Of a stretch of 64,000 nt of DNA, positions 23,571 through 35,563 are shown piece after piece. The translations under genes and the position numbers were made by a program. Location: contig SAXG01000004.1 in the NCBI GenBank assembly GCA_012932865.1, positions 434,001 through 498,000 of the forward strand, in the 5' to 3' direction. Positions within the stretch are counted from its first letter, which is position 1; every line of letters begins with the position of its first letter. Under the pieces are notes generated by a model. The model saw nothing but the letters and a program-made list of their open reading frames with translations. It had not been told where the DNA came from and ran no database searches. This DNA comes from Amylostereum areolatum. Its lineage: Eukaryota > Basidiomycota > Agaricomycetes > Russulales > Stereaceae.

Positions 23571-26500
23571 ATGTCTTTCTTCGGTCTCGAGCAAAACGAC
23601 CTACTCGAGAGGGAAAAAGAAGCGTTCCGTCAAGGCGCGAAACAGCAGGAAGACCTCGCGGTTTACACCTGGGGGGAGGAGAGTTACGATGGTCTAGGCG
23701 ACGCCCTTCAAGAGGGTGGTGACGATCTGAACGACGAGACGTTTGGAGGTACTGGGGCTGTTGGTGAGTTCTACTTGCTAAGACGTGCTAGATCGTTCCC
23801 AACACTCGTACGTAGGCAAGGATTTCGATTTCACTCAGCAAGCACTCCCCCTGGACCCTCGTCCCCAATCCTCAATCGCACCTTCAAACTCCCTTTATTA
23901 CTCAGGGCAGTCAGAATCTACCGTTTCAACTGCACCCCCGCCAGCGGATGTGCCATCAGCTTGTAGGCGCTCCCGGTTACACACATATACTCTTCATATA
24001 ATATCGCTTCTACAGCACACGGAGCTCACTCTCTTTGGGATGAAAAATCACCTTTCTCGGTTCTTCCGCGGTCGTCTAGCTCTTCACGCTTTCTCGTTTC
24101 CGACCCTCAACGTGCCACGCCTACCAACAGATCTTACCATGCCAACGGCGGCTTCCCGCTGTCCGGCAGTCCAGCCCAAACCATCACTCCCTCCCCGATA
24201 ATAGGATCGGCACAGTCCCTGCCGCAAGGTGTACCATCAGGTGCTCGCACTTTGGAGGAGATCGAAGCTGAAATGCATGCGGCGGCACAGCAAAGTAGGA
24301 ATTTAGCCAGCGTCGCACCAGTCACAACTCAACGCCAGCAGCTTCTCCAAGAGCAGCAGCAACAGCAGCAACAACATTTCTGGCAACAGCAGCGTTCGGC
24401 CCCCCCAAGAATGCACCCTCAATCGCAGTCGCCTCGGTTCCATCAGCAGCAGCAGCAACAGCAGCTTCTCCAGCAGCAGCAGCTCTTTCAGCAGCAACAA
24501 CTCCGCGAGCAGGCGCTCGAGCAGGAGCTTCGACAACAAGCTTTGGAACGACAACTTCTTCTGGAGCAGCGTCAACGGGAACAATTGTTACAGGAGCAGC
24601 GATATCAACGTCAGTTGGAAGTACAGCTCCAGGAACAGGCGCAGATGGAGGAGCTAGAACGAGGTTTACGTGCTCAGCGCATTTCCGAAATGCAACAGCA
24701 GCAACTACAGAACCGGTATCTCCACCAGCGGCAGACTTCCAGTCCGGCTCTGGCAGACATTCATGCTGCTCAGCAACTTGACGCTCGAAGACAGCGATCC
24801 CCCGCGCTTTTGGATCCGCATCTTCACTCACAATCGCCCAATGGCCAAGTTCATCCGCAGAATATCCAACGACAACAGCGTCTTCTTTCAGAATTTGCGC
24901 AGGCTGCCCAAGCTGAGTTCATGCAGAATATGCAGTCCTCTACTATCGAAGAGCAAGAGATCCTACGTGCCGAGGCAATGCGTCGCATCATGGAGACCGA
25001 ACGCATGGAGGAGAAAAGACGTCGCAAGGCAGCTAAAATCGCGCACATGGTAGGTCGCCTCGTCTGTACTGTTCATATGAACTCACATCTGTTGGATTAG
25101 TCCCGGTACAACGATATTATGACCCAATCGGACAAAGATTTCATCACTCGTATTCAGGTTTCCCAGTTGGTCACGCAGGATCCCTATGCGGAGGATTTTT
25201 ATGCACAAGTCTATGGAGCCATTCTTCGGTCACAGACGGGCCAATCCCCAGACGAGCGCGTCCTGAAATTTGGCTCAGGCGGTGGAGTGGGCCTTGGGTT
25301 GGGCCAGAAGGGATCCGGTCGTAGGCCGAACGCTATGCAACGCATGCAACAACAGGTTGAGCGTATCGTCAATACCGCAGCACAGAGAGAACATGAGAAG
25401 AACTTGCATTGTATGTGGGGCATATCTGCAATTTAGTAGTTTAAATTTGGCTTACATTGTTTACAGCGATGCATAGCCTTCAAGGCGCCCTGGGAAAAAC
25501 ATCTGGGAGAAGCTATAAAGCAGCACCCCGTCAACTGCTTCAAGTTTCGTCAAGCCCCACGAACGGGAGCATGAGTCCTACTTTGAGTCATGCGCATATC
25601 GCGAGACAAGATTCTACGCGTCTCGATCCACAGGGTGCTGCAAAAGAGGCGGCGAGAATGGGTGCCGAAGCTCTGGGTGGGCCAACAGACGTGAGCCTGT
25701 CACGCGTGCTATGTGATAGTATCTCATCGACGTCATTACAGCCGGAAGGAACCGTTCAAAAGGACCCTCTTACCTCCAGAGAAACGCTCGTAATTTTGGA
25801 GAACTTGTACGATATCGTGCTTAGCATCGAGCATCTTAGGAGGGAGCAGCCACCTGCGGATTCTAACGACTTTGAAGCCGTCGGGATATGGTACGTGATT
25901 TTACACTCCTTGCCAACTCAGCAGCTAATTCAACATGACCCCAGGAATGCAAAACACAACGAATATGTACAACAACTGTGGGATGGCTTGCAAGTCATGG
26001 TGCCTCTTGAGACGAGGTAACTTTTACCTCTCACTATCATCGATACGCTCACTGAAGTCTTCGTCAGCGAGCCACACCCTTTTATCTCTTTGATCACTCC
26101 CGCTAAGGGTAAAAAAATTCTTCCAAGGCTATCTCGTCATTTGTCCTCTCAGCAAATGTTGACAATGCTTACTCTCATGGTCGCGTGCTTCTCTCAAATG
26201 GATGTGGTGGCGGGTTTGCCCATCCTCGACTTCCCAATCGACACCCAAGAACAGCGAGAGATGGAACGACAGACCCAGACGTTCCTCGGCACCGTGGTTT
26301 CAAGCGTACTGCCCGTGGTAGCCAAGGCTGGACTCCGTTTGGTGAGCGGACTACTGGGTTTGCTCATGGAGCGGAGCAATATCATTACCATCTCTCAATC
26401 TCGAGTACGTTCCTTGACATGACGTGCCACCACTCAACGACCTTGTTGACGCGGACTCTTTTCTAGCCTGGGTTGGCCTTTTTGACGTTATTCTTGAGTC

Positions 26501-26985
26501 GCGTGGAGGTCATCAAACAAAGCATGTCAATTGCTACAGATATCTCGGAGCTTCCCTCCCAAGAAGAAACAGAACAGTGGTGAGTTCTGTGAATTATCCG
26601 CCGCGTTTATTTTCCAATTCTGTTGATCAGGGAATTAATGTTCGACCATCTATTCGACCTCCTTCATCCCCACCTCGTTTATCTCTTCCCATCTACCCGC
26701 CTTGCTGTCAACATAGCTTCTCGTCCCCCAGATACTCCGGTGCAGGCCATGCACACCGAAGCTCTTGATCATTCTGTTTGGCAGTTTCTAGCAGCCCTAG
26801 CTCTCCATGCATCGAATGACCAGCAACAAATCTTGGTAACCGCCCTGCGCGAGAAGGTTCTCGAAAACGTTGCAAGCGCAAGCAAAGGATGGGTGGCCGA
26901 TGAGGAAGAGCGTGTGGCCAAACTCGCCAACGTCAATCTGTTCTTGCATGCTCTTGGACTGGATAGCTCGCAGATCAGCATTTGA
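23571..26985 (+). CDS. PAT1: mRNA decapping activator Pat1 (topoisomerase II-associated protein family)
   Basis: Ten exons (23571-23763, 23816-23962, 24016-25049, 25101-25410, 25467-25690, 25742-25890, 25945-26016, 26068-26404, 26467-26579, 26631-26985) give 977 residues with all phases closing. The N-terminus (SFFGLEQNDLLEREKEAF) matches the short conserved Pat1 motif that binds the DEAD-box helicase Dhh1. A long Gln-rich coiled segment with runs of seven or eight Gln spans about residues 210-340. Then comes the conserved EIEAEMHAAAQ/RRIMETERMEEKRRRKAAKI region and MSRYNDIMTQSDKDFITRIQ, followed by the C-terminal alpha-superhelix (LPRLSRHLSSQQMLTMLTLM, NIASRPPDTP). Pat1 links deadenylation to Lsm1-7 and decapping in P bodies. 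No disruption is seen. Confidence 0.93.
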
Positions 26986-27305
26986 CGCTTTATGGATGTA
27001 TTCCGTCTGTGTTCTTTCTTTTGTTGCCCATCCTTTCTACAGAGTAACAGATCGAACAAATAGGTCGGTCATGATCTAATTATAGTACGATAAAGGGTAT
27101 GAATATCGCATACGTGTAGCACGGATCTGTGTACTATTATCTGAAAACAAACGGGTCGATCGCGGGACAGACCGGTACACAGAAGCAGTATTTCACCTGC
27201 AGCTTCATCCAGGATGTGATGGATGTGCATGACAGGTCAACTTGGTATATATAGGACCCAAAGGTTCCATGAAATCGAAATCGAAAGGGGAGGTTATGTA
27301 CGTAT
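26986..27305. other. Convergent intergenic spacer
   Basis: A 320-bp spacer between the stops of PAT1 and the glycosyltransferase. It should hold only the two 3' untranslated regions; I see no gene. Confidence 0.5.
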
Positions 27306-30029
27306 CTACGGTGGGAAAGTGGGTATAGTCGGGAAATCGAAGGAAGGGATATCTTGTGAACTTTGGCAGAGAAAATCATGCACATTGTAGGGCGCCGACT
27401 CCCTTAAACAGTGAAATTCCGCTAGCCTGTCCTTACCACGACGAGCTATTTCCACCTCTGAGGTCAGCTCGCCGTGAAGATCCAAAACCGGGAGATCCCT
27501 CCAGAGTGGAAGGTGGGCATCTGGGAGATCCAACAGCCCCGTCACGAGAACATTCGAGGTGTTATCCACAGGAAGCGGAAGTAAAGGAACTTCAAAAAGT
27601 GCCTTCTTCTTCGCATACACCGCGCGGGGAATAGGCTTGACATGTGCACCGGCCTCAAGATGATTGGTGGAAAGTGCATGGAACCCTGCGAAGTTGGGAT
27701 ACAGCATGGTATATCCTCGTAAAAAGACGATCTCGATGAAATAGCGCTTCCACGAGTGCACCCATTTGTTTGAGCGGACGTCTGGGACAATGTTTGCATC
27801 GAGGGGGAAAGAGGAAGGGGGATTGGCCTGGGAAGAGGGTAGACGGATGGAGAGGTAGTCGTGGAATTCGCGCCAATGCTCGGGGAAGTAGACCGCACCC
27901 CAGCTGCAGGGAATTTGAGAGAGGTAAGGCGTGTTTGAGTGGGGAAGGCCTGCAGTGCTGAAGAGTTGACGAGCATTGAAAGGAATGCGCCCTTCGGGAC
28001 GAAGTTCCACGTTCTTCTGCTGGTACAGACTTACACCAAAGAGCCCCTGCGATTGATGCTTCTCCCGGCCGTAGCTAAGAAGTGGATGGGTAAGTCGATA
28101 ATCCAACCGCAGGGCCATGCGAAGATCAGCTTACCGATAACGTAAAATGGCAAGCTTAGTCCAAGCGAAGAACAGTGGCGACAGTTCGACGTCGTCTTCA
28201 AGAAGTATACCGTACGAGTCATTCGAACGTGGATACCAGGCTTCAACCACAGCAGGAAGTAGTCCTCCATGGACAACGCGGTGGTGGACGAAAGTCGGGC
28301 CATGCTCCCACTCGAAACCATCCACGAGCTGAATGGTCTCGCGCCCTGCTGTTTGTTCGATGTTGACACGAAGGTTGACACAGTCGCCGAAATAGCGAGC
28401 TTCACCGAGAGAACGGAGCAGGCGGGTCAAGGAGCTTGGACGACTGTCTGTGATTATACTGATTTCTACTTGGGGGACATGCCAATCTATTTCATTGGTC
28501 AGTAACAGCGAAAAGATCTTAACTATGAAAATCAACGTACTACGCCATTCCTGCAAATCAAGGGCTCCCATCCAGTCGCAATATTGTAGATCCGCGCGAG
28601 GAAGTGCAATGATGTTAAGGACACCTCCGTCGTGTTGCTGGGAGGCCCGATAAAGGGTTGGATGAAGATCTTCTTTGATGGTGATCAGTATGTCGAGGGT
28701 GCCGGGAATATCGTCAAACCATATTGAGATATCATCGATATTTGGGTTGACAGTCGCATGCTGTACCGTGAAGTGCAGGTCACATTGATGTGTTCCACTA
28801 GTCCCAAAGCCACTAGCGCGCGGGTCCAAGTTGGGAGAGATATACAGGATATGGAGTGAGTGCCCGAAGGCGACCATACGACAGGCAGCTGACGAAAAGT
28901 GGACCAGGTCTTCCAGTGAAGTAACAACGAGGCCAAAGAATCCGCGAGTCGCCGGTGTGTGGACTGGTAGAAGGGGAGTTTGTACACGAAGGTTGTCGGG
29001 GACGGAAGTCGAGTCCAGGAGATCATCGGGTAAAGAATGCGTACCACACCACAGCTGCTCTTGATGCTTTTCGACCCCAGCTTCCCCCACAGACACCACA
29101 CCGCCAGCAGCCCCTGGTTGCCCTTGAGCCACCCATGCACCAAACGACAGCCAGGATTTAAAATTGAAGGATGTTTCCGGAGGATGTTGTGATAGCAGCC
29201 GTGCTGGTATGAGGAAGGGCGGCACCAGAAACAAAGCAGGTGTCGGTTCGGAAGAGGGGAGCAAGCAGCGCACGTGTCCATCGCCTTGGCCAGAGAAACC
29301 CCTGGATCCGATGGGAAACGTTACCTCCGTTGGTGGGATGTACACATCGAACAGTTCCTCCGAGAAGACTTCTCCGAAAATGAGAATGGTCCCTCCAGAG
29401 ATATGCCAGGCCGCGTGTAAGACCCCGTCCACCATGGAATCCTCTTCATTGTTCGAAAGCCATGGGTGCAAAGTAAGCTGAACACGCATAGGGGAGTGTG
29501 ACCAGAAGTCGGAGAGTGACATGATCTGGCGAACGGTTTTGCGGATTGCGACGAGGAGAGGCTCCGGGTAGACCAAAACGACCTCTGAGAGGAGGGCACC
29601 ATGGGAAGACATCAAAAAGCGCAGGGTATGCTCCAAATCGGACAAAGTTTTTGTCTGCAGAGGGATTATTGCTGTGATAGACGCCTCCTGGGTTGGCCTT
29701 ATTTCCACGCTTGGAAGCTCAGGAAGAGACAGTAGATGGCTCGTAAGATTGATTGCGGGCAAAGGAGGCCACTCGGACTGGACGTCTAGCGTCGCCATTG
29801 GGGAGGACTTTGGGAATAGAGAAGGGAGGTTGGAGAATGAGAGCTCGGCATTGAGGAGCGAGCGGGCGAAGCGGAGACCATAGAGAGCGGCGAGAAATGG
29901 CAAGCAAAGGAGGAAGACGCGAGCGATATGGAGGATGAGAAGATGGTCGAAGACGAGACTGAATTTGGGAGGAGATCTGCTCCGAACGAGACCGACTCTA
30001 CTCGCTTTCCTTGCAGACGAATTGGACAT
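27306..30029 (-). CDS. Large GT2-like glycosyltransferase, single-pass membrane protein
   Basis: Three minus-strand exons (30029-28544, 28486-28135, 28074-27306) give 868 residues. An N-terminal anchor (HIARVFLLCLPFLAALYGL, about residues 28-46) suggests a type II membrane protein of the secretory path. A first GT-A-like half includes ASITAIIPLQTKTLSDLEHT. The second half starts QVEISIITDSRPSSLTRLL and carries the acidic LLEDDVELSPLFFAW, which looks like the DXD metal-binding motif, then SLYQQKNVELRPEGRIPFNA and CSWGAVYFPEHWREFHDYLS. This is a widespread basidiomycete family annotated as glycosyltransferase 2-like; donor and acceptor are unknown. The start at 30029 was preferred over in-frame codons further upstream because it places the anchor near the N-terminus. 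Confidence 0.8.
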
Positions 30030-31236
30030 GTTCGACGGTTTGACGATGGCGGCGACAAGTACAACGTGGTGACTGACTCGACTGACAAGAAAGCTTTCAA
30101 CTTGCCAAGTCACCTGATCGCGCTGGGAGAGCAGGACCCCGGAGACCATGGAACACGTTCCCCAACGTCTGACATACTTGTAATTGAAATTGGACCCCAA
30201 GCTTCCGTTTTTGGGGAACAAAGGACATAGGGCCCGCCCCAATTTGCCCACACAAGCCGGAAAGTTGCACCCAAAGTCTTGGTCTTATTTTCCTCGTTTC
30301 AAAATTCACACAGCTGGATTTTCCGGGGTCCCCCTGGTCCCGCCTTGGTGCCGCATCCGACTGAGTCGAATCAAGTACTGCATGCCCACAGCCTGAAGGC
30401 CTGATGGGCCAACGGTCCTTCAACCGACTCGTTTACCGTTTTTCCTCCAGCTCAAACAACCACTACGCTCACAGACGGAACACTTCGACGGCCCTTGAAG
30501 CTTGACACGGTAGGGCTTATGACATCACGATTCACGCCTGTGGTTCAAACGGACTCCCGAGTCGACTCGGAAAGTATGCCACGCGGGTCAAATCCCACCT
30601 ACCGGACTACCCTAGGCTGGCCTGTTTTTTGATATGAACCAAATGAACACGGTGAAGCCCTCCTCCTGGCAGCCCCGACATCCTCCCATATGCCAGTACA
30701 CTTCCGGAGCAAGTCTCGCCTACCCGGATTTACGGGATCTAGAGAGCCCACGAGGCTGATGCGCGACCAGATCTCGGGCACAAAGCGCAAGATGCAAGAC
30801 CTTATCTACCCGTAAGTCTGGGACCATTCAAAGCGCAGTTGTAGTCCCAAGCTCCCCCCCTCCCCCCCGCTTCTGACTTTCCCAACCCCCTGATTTCCAG
30901 GCTGCGTCATTCTTCCTCTGTATTGGTAGTAAGTGAGCTGGAAACAGCATAGTCAAGTGCTAGGCGAAATCTGGGGGAAAGGCTACCAATGACCTCATGA
31001 CCAGCGGTAGGTTTACGCGTCCCCATTGTGCTTTTCGCATGTCCGGAAGCACAATAGATTTTTTTGCCATGGGGCCAGTCTCCCGTCCCTTCGCGAATCC
31101 AATCTCCGCCCCGCCTTCATTGTTTTTATATAAGCACCCCTGCCCGCTCTATCCTCGCCCGACCTCCAAACCCAAACCCGCTCCCTTTCACATTTCGCGA
31201 ACCCCCCTCCTCTATCTGAACATAAGCCTTATCGTG
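30030..31236. other. Divergent promoter region
   Basis: A 1.2-kb gap between the glycosyltransferase and the membrane protein start. Open frames are short and lack motifs. A gggtcaaatccc stretch near 30586 recalls a tRNA T-arm but has no matching arms. Core promoter elements for the rightward gene lie near its end. Confidence 0.4.
31099..31133 (+). promoter_or_regulatory. CCAAT and TATA elements
   Basis: CCAAT at 31099-31103 is followed by TATATAA at 31127-31133, about 105 bp upstream of the ATG at 31237. This supports the short N-terminus chosen for the next gene, since in-frame upstream codons would precede the TATA box. Confidence 0.5.
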
Positions 31237-32750
31237 ATGCTTATCACGTCGTTTATCATCCTAGCGGGAATATGGGTGTCTACCATCCTAACCCCAGCTT
31301 CCTTCCCCGATTTTCGAAATATCTATATTCACATCCCCAGCCTCTCCTCTTCCGTTTCCATCCTTAAAAACATGCTACAGACATCCCATTCCGAGTCCTC
31401 TTCTAGGATCCACTGGCAACAACACTTCTACGTTCCCTCTTCCGCGCCTCCGTCAGGCACTCTGGGACGCCTCGATAATGCCACCGCCTCTACCCCATCC
31501 CCATCCTTCATGATGCCTCACCAACAAGCCACTTCCATTCAAAGCCTTGTGCTTCCTACGGGTGATGCCGTATTCAACGCGACCTCGAGGTCCTCGTCGA
31601 ACGTACTGCTGGGGTGTTTCGTCCTGACGCTGATCTTCCTATTCGCGTGTCTGGTATGATGCTTAGTACATGTCTCACTCCGTTTGCGGCTAAGTATATG
31701 CTTGCAGTATATTGCCAGGTCGCGATCAACTCGGGTTCTTCTTTACAAGATAGAGGTATGAACTTCCTGGTTCGTCACGAAGTTTGCTTACGACGCGGGG
31801 GCGATAGATTTGCGACTTGGTTCTGTCATCATCCACACCTTCTACAGAATTTCTTGCCAATTTTCAAAATCCCTGCGACATAATAACGCCTAACTACCCC
31901 CTGTCCTCTCCAACTTCCACAGACGATGTTCTTCCCTCCTCCGCCGACCCCGTCCATCATATTTTCCATCAGGCTGACGAAATAGAGGACCAGCAACCCG
32001 ACACCCCGTGCAGCATGTCATCGGCGTCATCTTCATCTGAACCATCGACCCCTTCATCCTCGACGTCATCCCTTCCCGATTGCTCCTCCACTCCTGTGTA
32101 CACCGACGATGAAGATATCGGCAGTTCCTCCGAATCATGGATTTCCGATACCACACCGAAAGCTTCCAAAATTTCAGGCGCCAGACGCGACATCGCTGAA
32201 GGTGTTGCTGTGGTCACGGAGCCTGCGACGTCGCATGCACCCCACTCTACTGTCGCGGAACCGGTCGACGACTCATCACGACCTGACGATCTTTCTCGCA
32301 GCTCAAGCCCTGATGCGGACGAAGTTGAACGGCTCATGGCTCAACTAGAGGATCCTAACCGGCTCGCGGGATCGCTTACCTGCAGCTCTATGGCAGCCCA
32401 AGTCGGTCTTCCTGACGACGCCCCGGGCTGGCTTGTCGCTCAGCGTATGAATGCGCTGTCGGAGGTTCAGGGTTCGTATCCAGTTGTTTCTATGGTCCGT
32501 TCGATACTGATATATTTACCGTACTCCAGAGGGAGAGGATGAGCCCCTACTTTCGGATATTCCGTCGACTCCGCCCCGCCAGAAAGAGTTTCGGACAGCT
32601 CAGACTAACGGCCGCGTGACGCCCCCTCTTCGTCCTGTTCGTGGAACGCCTCGACGTCGTGTTCGGGGAAGGTTCCGCGATGTCGAACGGGCGAAGGTAG
32701 AGGCCGCCCGTATCACACACCTGCAAATGCTCGGGATCGAGGTGGACTAA
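31237..32750 (+). CDS. Two-helix membrane protein with long acidic serine-rich tail, function unknown
   Basis: The model starts with a hydrophobic segment (LITSFIILAGIWVSTIL, residues 2-18, signal anchor or signal peptide). A Ser/Pro-rich stretch of about 105 residues with N-glycosylation-type sites (DNATAS, FNATSR) follows, then a second hydrophobic helix (LLGCFVLTLIFLFACL) ending in a basic stop-transfer run (ARSRSTR). The rest is a Ser/Asp/Glu-rich region and a basic C-terminal end (TPRRRVRGRFRDVERAK). Introns at about 31654-31706, 31755-31806 and 32471-32528 join in frame; the second was placed at the CGATAG acceptor because it opens the acidic frame. The layout suggests a small luminal domain and a disordered cytosolic tail. 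I do not recognise the family. Confidence 0.55.
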
Positions 32751-33168
32751 TCATCCGCATTGCCCGTCGGACTCTTCACTGTACATACTTATCGACTTTT
32801 TCATAGCACACACTCCCTATCATAACGTTATATGGTAACTTACTTTTGCTGTTTGTTGTTTCCACTTACCATGTACTGTACATATACCTGTACTTTCTAA
32901 CATTTACATACTCGTTCAATATGACGACATTTTTAAACCCTAGATCCGCACGCTCAAACCCACTTAAGTACCAAGGATTGGCTCCTGGAGCGATGGGTTG
33001 TAGCACGGTGATCCGATATTGGACCCATATAATCACGCCCGCATGCATCAAGCAGCGTCACGATAGCATTGGCAATTACACATCGGGAAATTTACAGTAT
33101 ACGTCACGGTATTATGTGTATGAACTTGAGCATTCCTTCCTTAAGCAGGATCCGACTGGTCGGATTGG
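32751..33168. other. Convergent intergenic spacer
   Basis: About 420 bp between the stop of the membrane protein and the stop of VPS28. An AT-rich 131-codon frame here has no protein-like features and is probably 3' untranslated sequence. Confidence 0.45.
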
Positions 33169-34083
33169 TCAGGAATCTTCCTTTCCGCTAAGACTCCTGA
33201 AGAATTCTGCATATCCATGTTCGACGTCAAACATAAGCTGAGCGAAACGTCAAACGTGCCGTTGGTCAGATGATAACAAGTACCCACCTGGCGCGACTGC
33301 TCGTCTGTAAGCTCTTCTGATGCCTTCATGCCGTTCAGCGTAATCAGCCTGAAAAGCCGCACGTAGTCGATATCGGAAGGCGCAGTATAGTATAGAGTAC
33401 GCACCAGCCCACCATCTTACTTCGACCTTCCCAGTCCTTGCTACCTTTGAATCGCGCGTATCCGGTAACGAGGTCTTGTAAGATGGGATGCAGCTGATCT
33501 TTCGCCCGCATTTGAAGCTTAAGCGCATCCATAAAAGTTATGAAACTCTGGTCACGGACAGGGAGTTGATTGGGGAGCACGGTGGGAAAGGGAGGGCGCG
33601 AACCTGTGTTGTTTCTGCAACCCACTTTCCGGTCTCAGGTCCGGCTTCGCTCGAATGTTCGACTGTTGCTGGTACGCCAACTGTCAATCTATGGAGCGCG
33701 GCCGGAAGGTCCATCTGTTAAGCGAAGAGTTATGTTACATGCACATCTTCGTGGTGGAGGGAGTAACACACTCGATATTTGTTCATGAAGCCTTCAATGC
33801 TTGGTACATCGTCTCCGACTAGTTTGAGCATAGTCTTGTACTGAGAGAGCAGCCGCGTGCATGCGGGAGAGTACCTCTCCGGAATTCCTTACTATATATG
33901 AAACTCTTGAGGAAGGTGGAATACGCACTCGGCAGCGGTGACTGAGTCGCGAACATATGCACGTTCGAGGTAATCCAGGGCGACGATGATGCCGAAGAGT
34001 GTCGCTAATGATTCATACTTTTCGCGCTCGGCATTCGTGGTATAAAGACGAGCTTCTTCGTAGATCGACAGGGGTTCAGGCAT
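33169..34083 (-). CDS. VPS28: ESCRT-I subunit VPS28
   Basis: Six minus-strand exons (34083-33929, 33874-33772, 33714-33604, 33547-33405, 33348-33288, 33237-33169) give 213 residues, the normal size. The N-terminal core-binding domain reads EARLYTTNAEREKYESLATL, LDYLERAYVRDSVTAAEYS and LLSQYKTMLKLVGD. The C-terminal four-helix domain reads FITFMDALKLQMRAKDQLHP, GYARFKGSKDWEGRSKMV and LNGMKASEELTDEQSRQ. VPS28 links ESCRT-I to ESCRT-II in multivesicular-body sorting at endosomes. The gene is head-to-head with Sgf73, 254 bp apart. Confidence 0.95.
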
Positions 34084-34337
34084 GTCCCGGGGTAGAAGGG
34101 AAGGCGACAGACTGGAGGGGTCGCTGAGACTCTAGTAGAAGTGAGAGTGTAGATTAATCGTGGGAACTGCGTCCCCGCCTCGGTTTCGAACGGATTCAGG
34201 ACTCCTCGGCCCGCGATCGTGCTCGTCCACCAACGACGACAGCCTACTAGTACCTGCAGCAGGTCTCAAGGTCATCCACAACTTTCGACTTGAACCGAAG
34301 CATATTCTCCTAATATTGCAACTTAAAGCTATTCCCT

Positions 34338-35563
34338 ATGGCTCTCAAACTCAGGCCTACACCGTCACCACCTCCGTTGTCCTTCAACAACCTCCCGTCA
34401 ACCCCACCCCCGCCTTCACCGTCCACATCCACATCCACGTCCAGTTCTTCCAGTTCTCCTCCTACAACATGGCTTTCTGCGCGTGAAATGAAAGTTTTCG
34501 GTTCTGAATCCCTGCACAATGCCACAGATATCGGTCTTGTCCAGTGCAAGGATTGCGCCAAGCCAATTCTACGTAGTGCAGCCGCAGAACATGCAGGTGC
34601 GACGGTTTCACACGTTCAACCTGGTCTTTATCTGGACAATTTCTTGCAGAAACCTGCCGACACATTCGCTCCGGAAAGAAGGGTCCGAAGGTGAAGGTTG
34701 AAGATGCTGGCGAGTCTTTCCTTTACATCTCGCAATTGTAGAGGAGCGTCCCATTTATTCTAACCTTAGGCAAGGGGAAGAAACGAAAGGCTGACGAGAC
34801 GGAAACGAACGACACCGAAGGTCCGAAATCGAAGAAAGTCAAGAATGCGGCCAAGCCTCCTCCCAAACCGCGTATCAAAGGGCCTGTCAACCTCGACCGT
34901 CATTGTGGTGTAATCAACGACAAAAACCTCCCTTGCTCGCGCTCTCTCACCTGCAAGTCGCACTCCATGGGCGCGAAGCGCGCCGTACAAGGGCGCTCCA
35001 AGGCTTACGACGAACTCCTCCTCGACTGGAATCGCGAGAATAATCCTAACTTCGTGGAACCGGTCAAGCGCGAGACGAAGAAGGAGAAGAAAGAGAAGAA
35101 AGACGCAGAGAAACGAGAGCGCAAACGACGAGAGCTCGAAGACTTTGCTCTTAAGAACGGGATCGACCTCAGCCAGCCCGGCGCGGAGGCCCACGCCGAG
35201 CAACTCAAGACCCAATCTAACAAGAAGAAGAAGGGCGCTAGCACGGCTACTGCCACCGCCACGATCGCCACCGCCAATCCTGGTGCTGCTGGTGTCGGAG
35301 GGGATGATGGAGCTTTTGACAATATGGCCGAACTTGACTCGGAGGAGGAACTGGAGACCATGGCGATCAGCGCGCGTATTGCAGCAGAACGAGGTATGCT
35401 TGGTGCCCCGCTGGCTCTTCCATGCGACGCCGGTAGTTGGTTTGTCGTGCGGAGGGAGAAGTTGAGGAATTGTCGAGATCTTTTCGCCAATGCATTGATG
35501 AAGAACGGTATTTCGAGCGTTGGGCCTGCTGGTGCAGGGGCCCGTCCGGGTTCAAATGTTTGA
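34338..35563 (+). CDS. SGF73: SAGA deubiquitinase-module subunit Sgf73 (ataxin-7 homologue)
   Basis: The N-terminal exon has a zinc-binding CKDCAKPILRSAAAEHAETC segment after splicing at 34595-34650. The last exon has the SCA7 domain: PVNLDRHCGVINDKNLPCSR, LTCKSHSMGAKRAVQGRSKA, then YDELLLDWNRENNP. In SAGA, Sgf73 anchors the Ubp8 deubiquitinase module through its N-terminus, and the SCA7 domain contacts nucleosomes. The junction between KGPKVKVEDAG and KGKKRKADE needs either a GC-AG intron starting at about 34716 or a canonical intron from 34693 that swaps the intervening residues; I favour the former because it gives the more natural sequence. The remainder is Lys/Glu- and Ala/Thr-rich, and the ending FVVRREKLRNCRDLFANALM looks conserved. 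Confidence 0.85.

Noticed and set aside
24303..24831. Leucine- and alanine-rich minus-strand frames
   Set aside because: They are antisense images of the CAG-rich glutamine tract of PAT1.
30575..30600. tRNA-like T-arm (gggtcaaatccc)
   Set aside because: No acceptor, D or anticodon arm can be folded around it.
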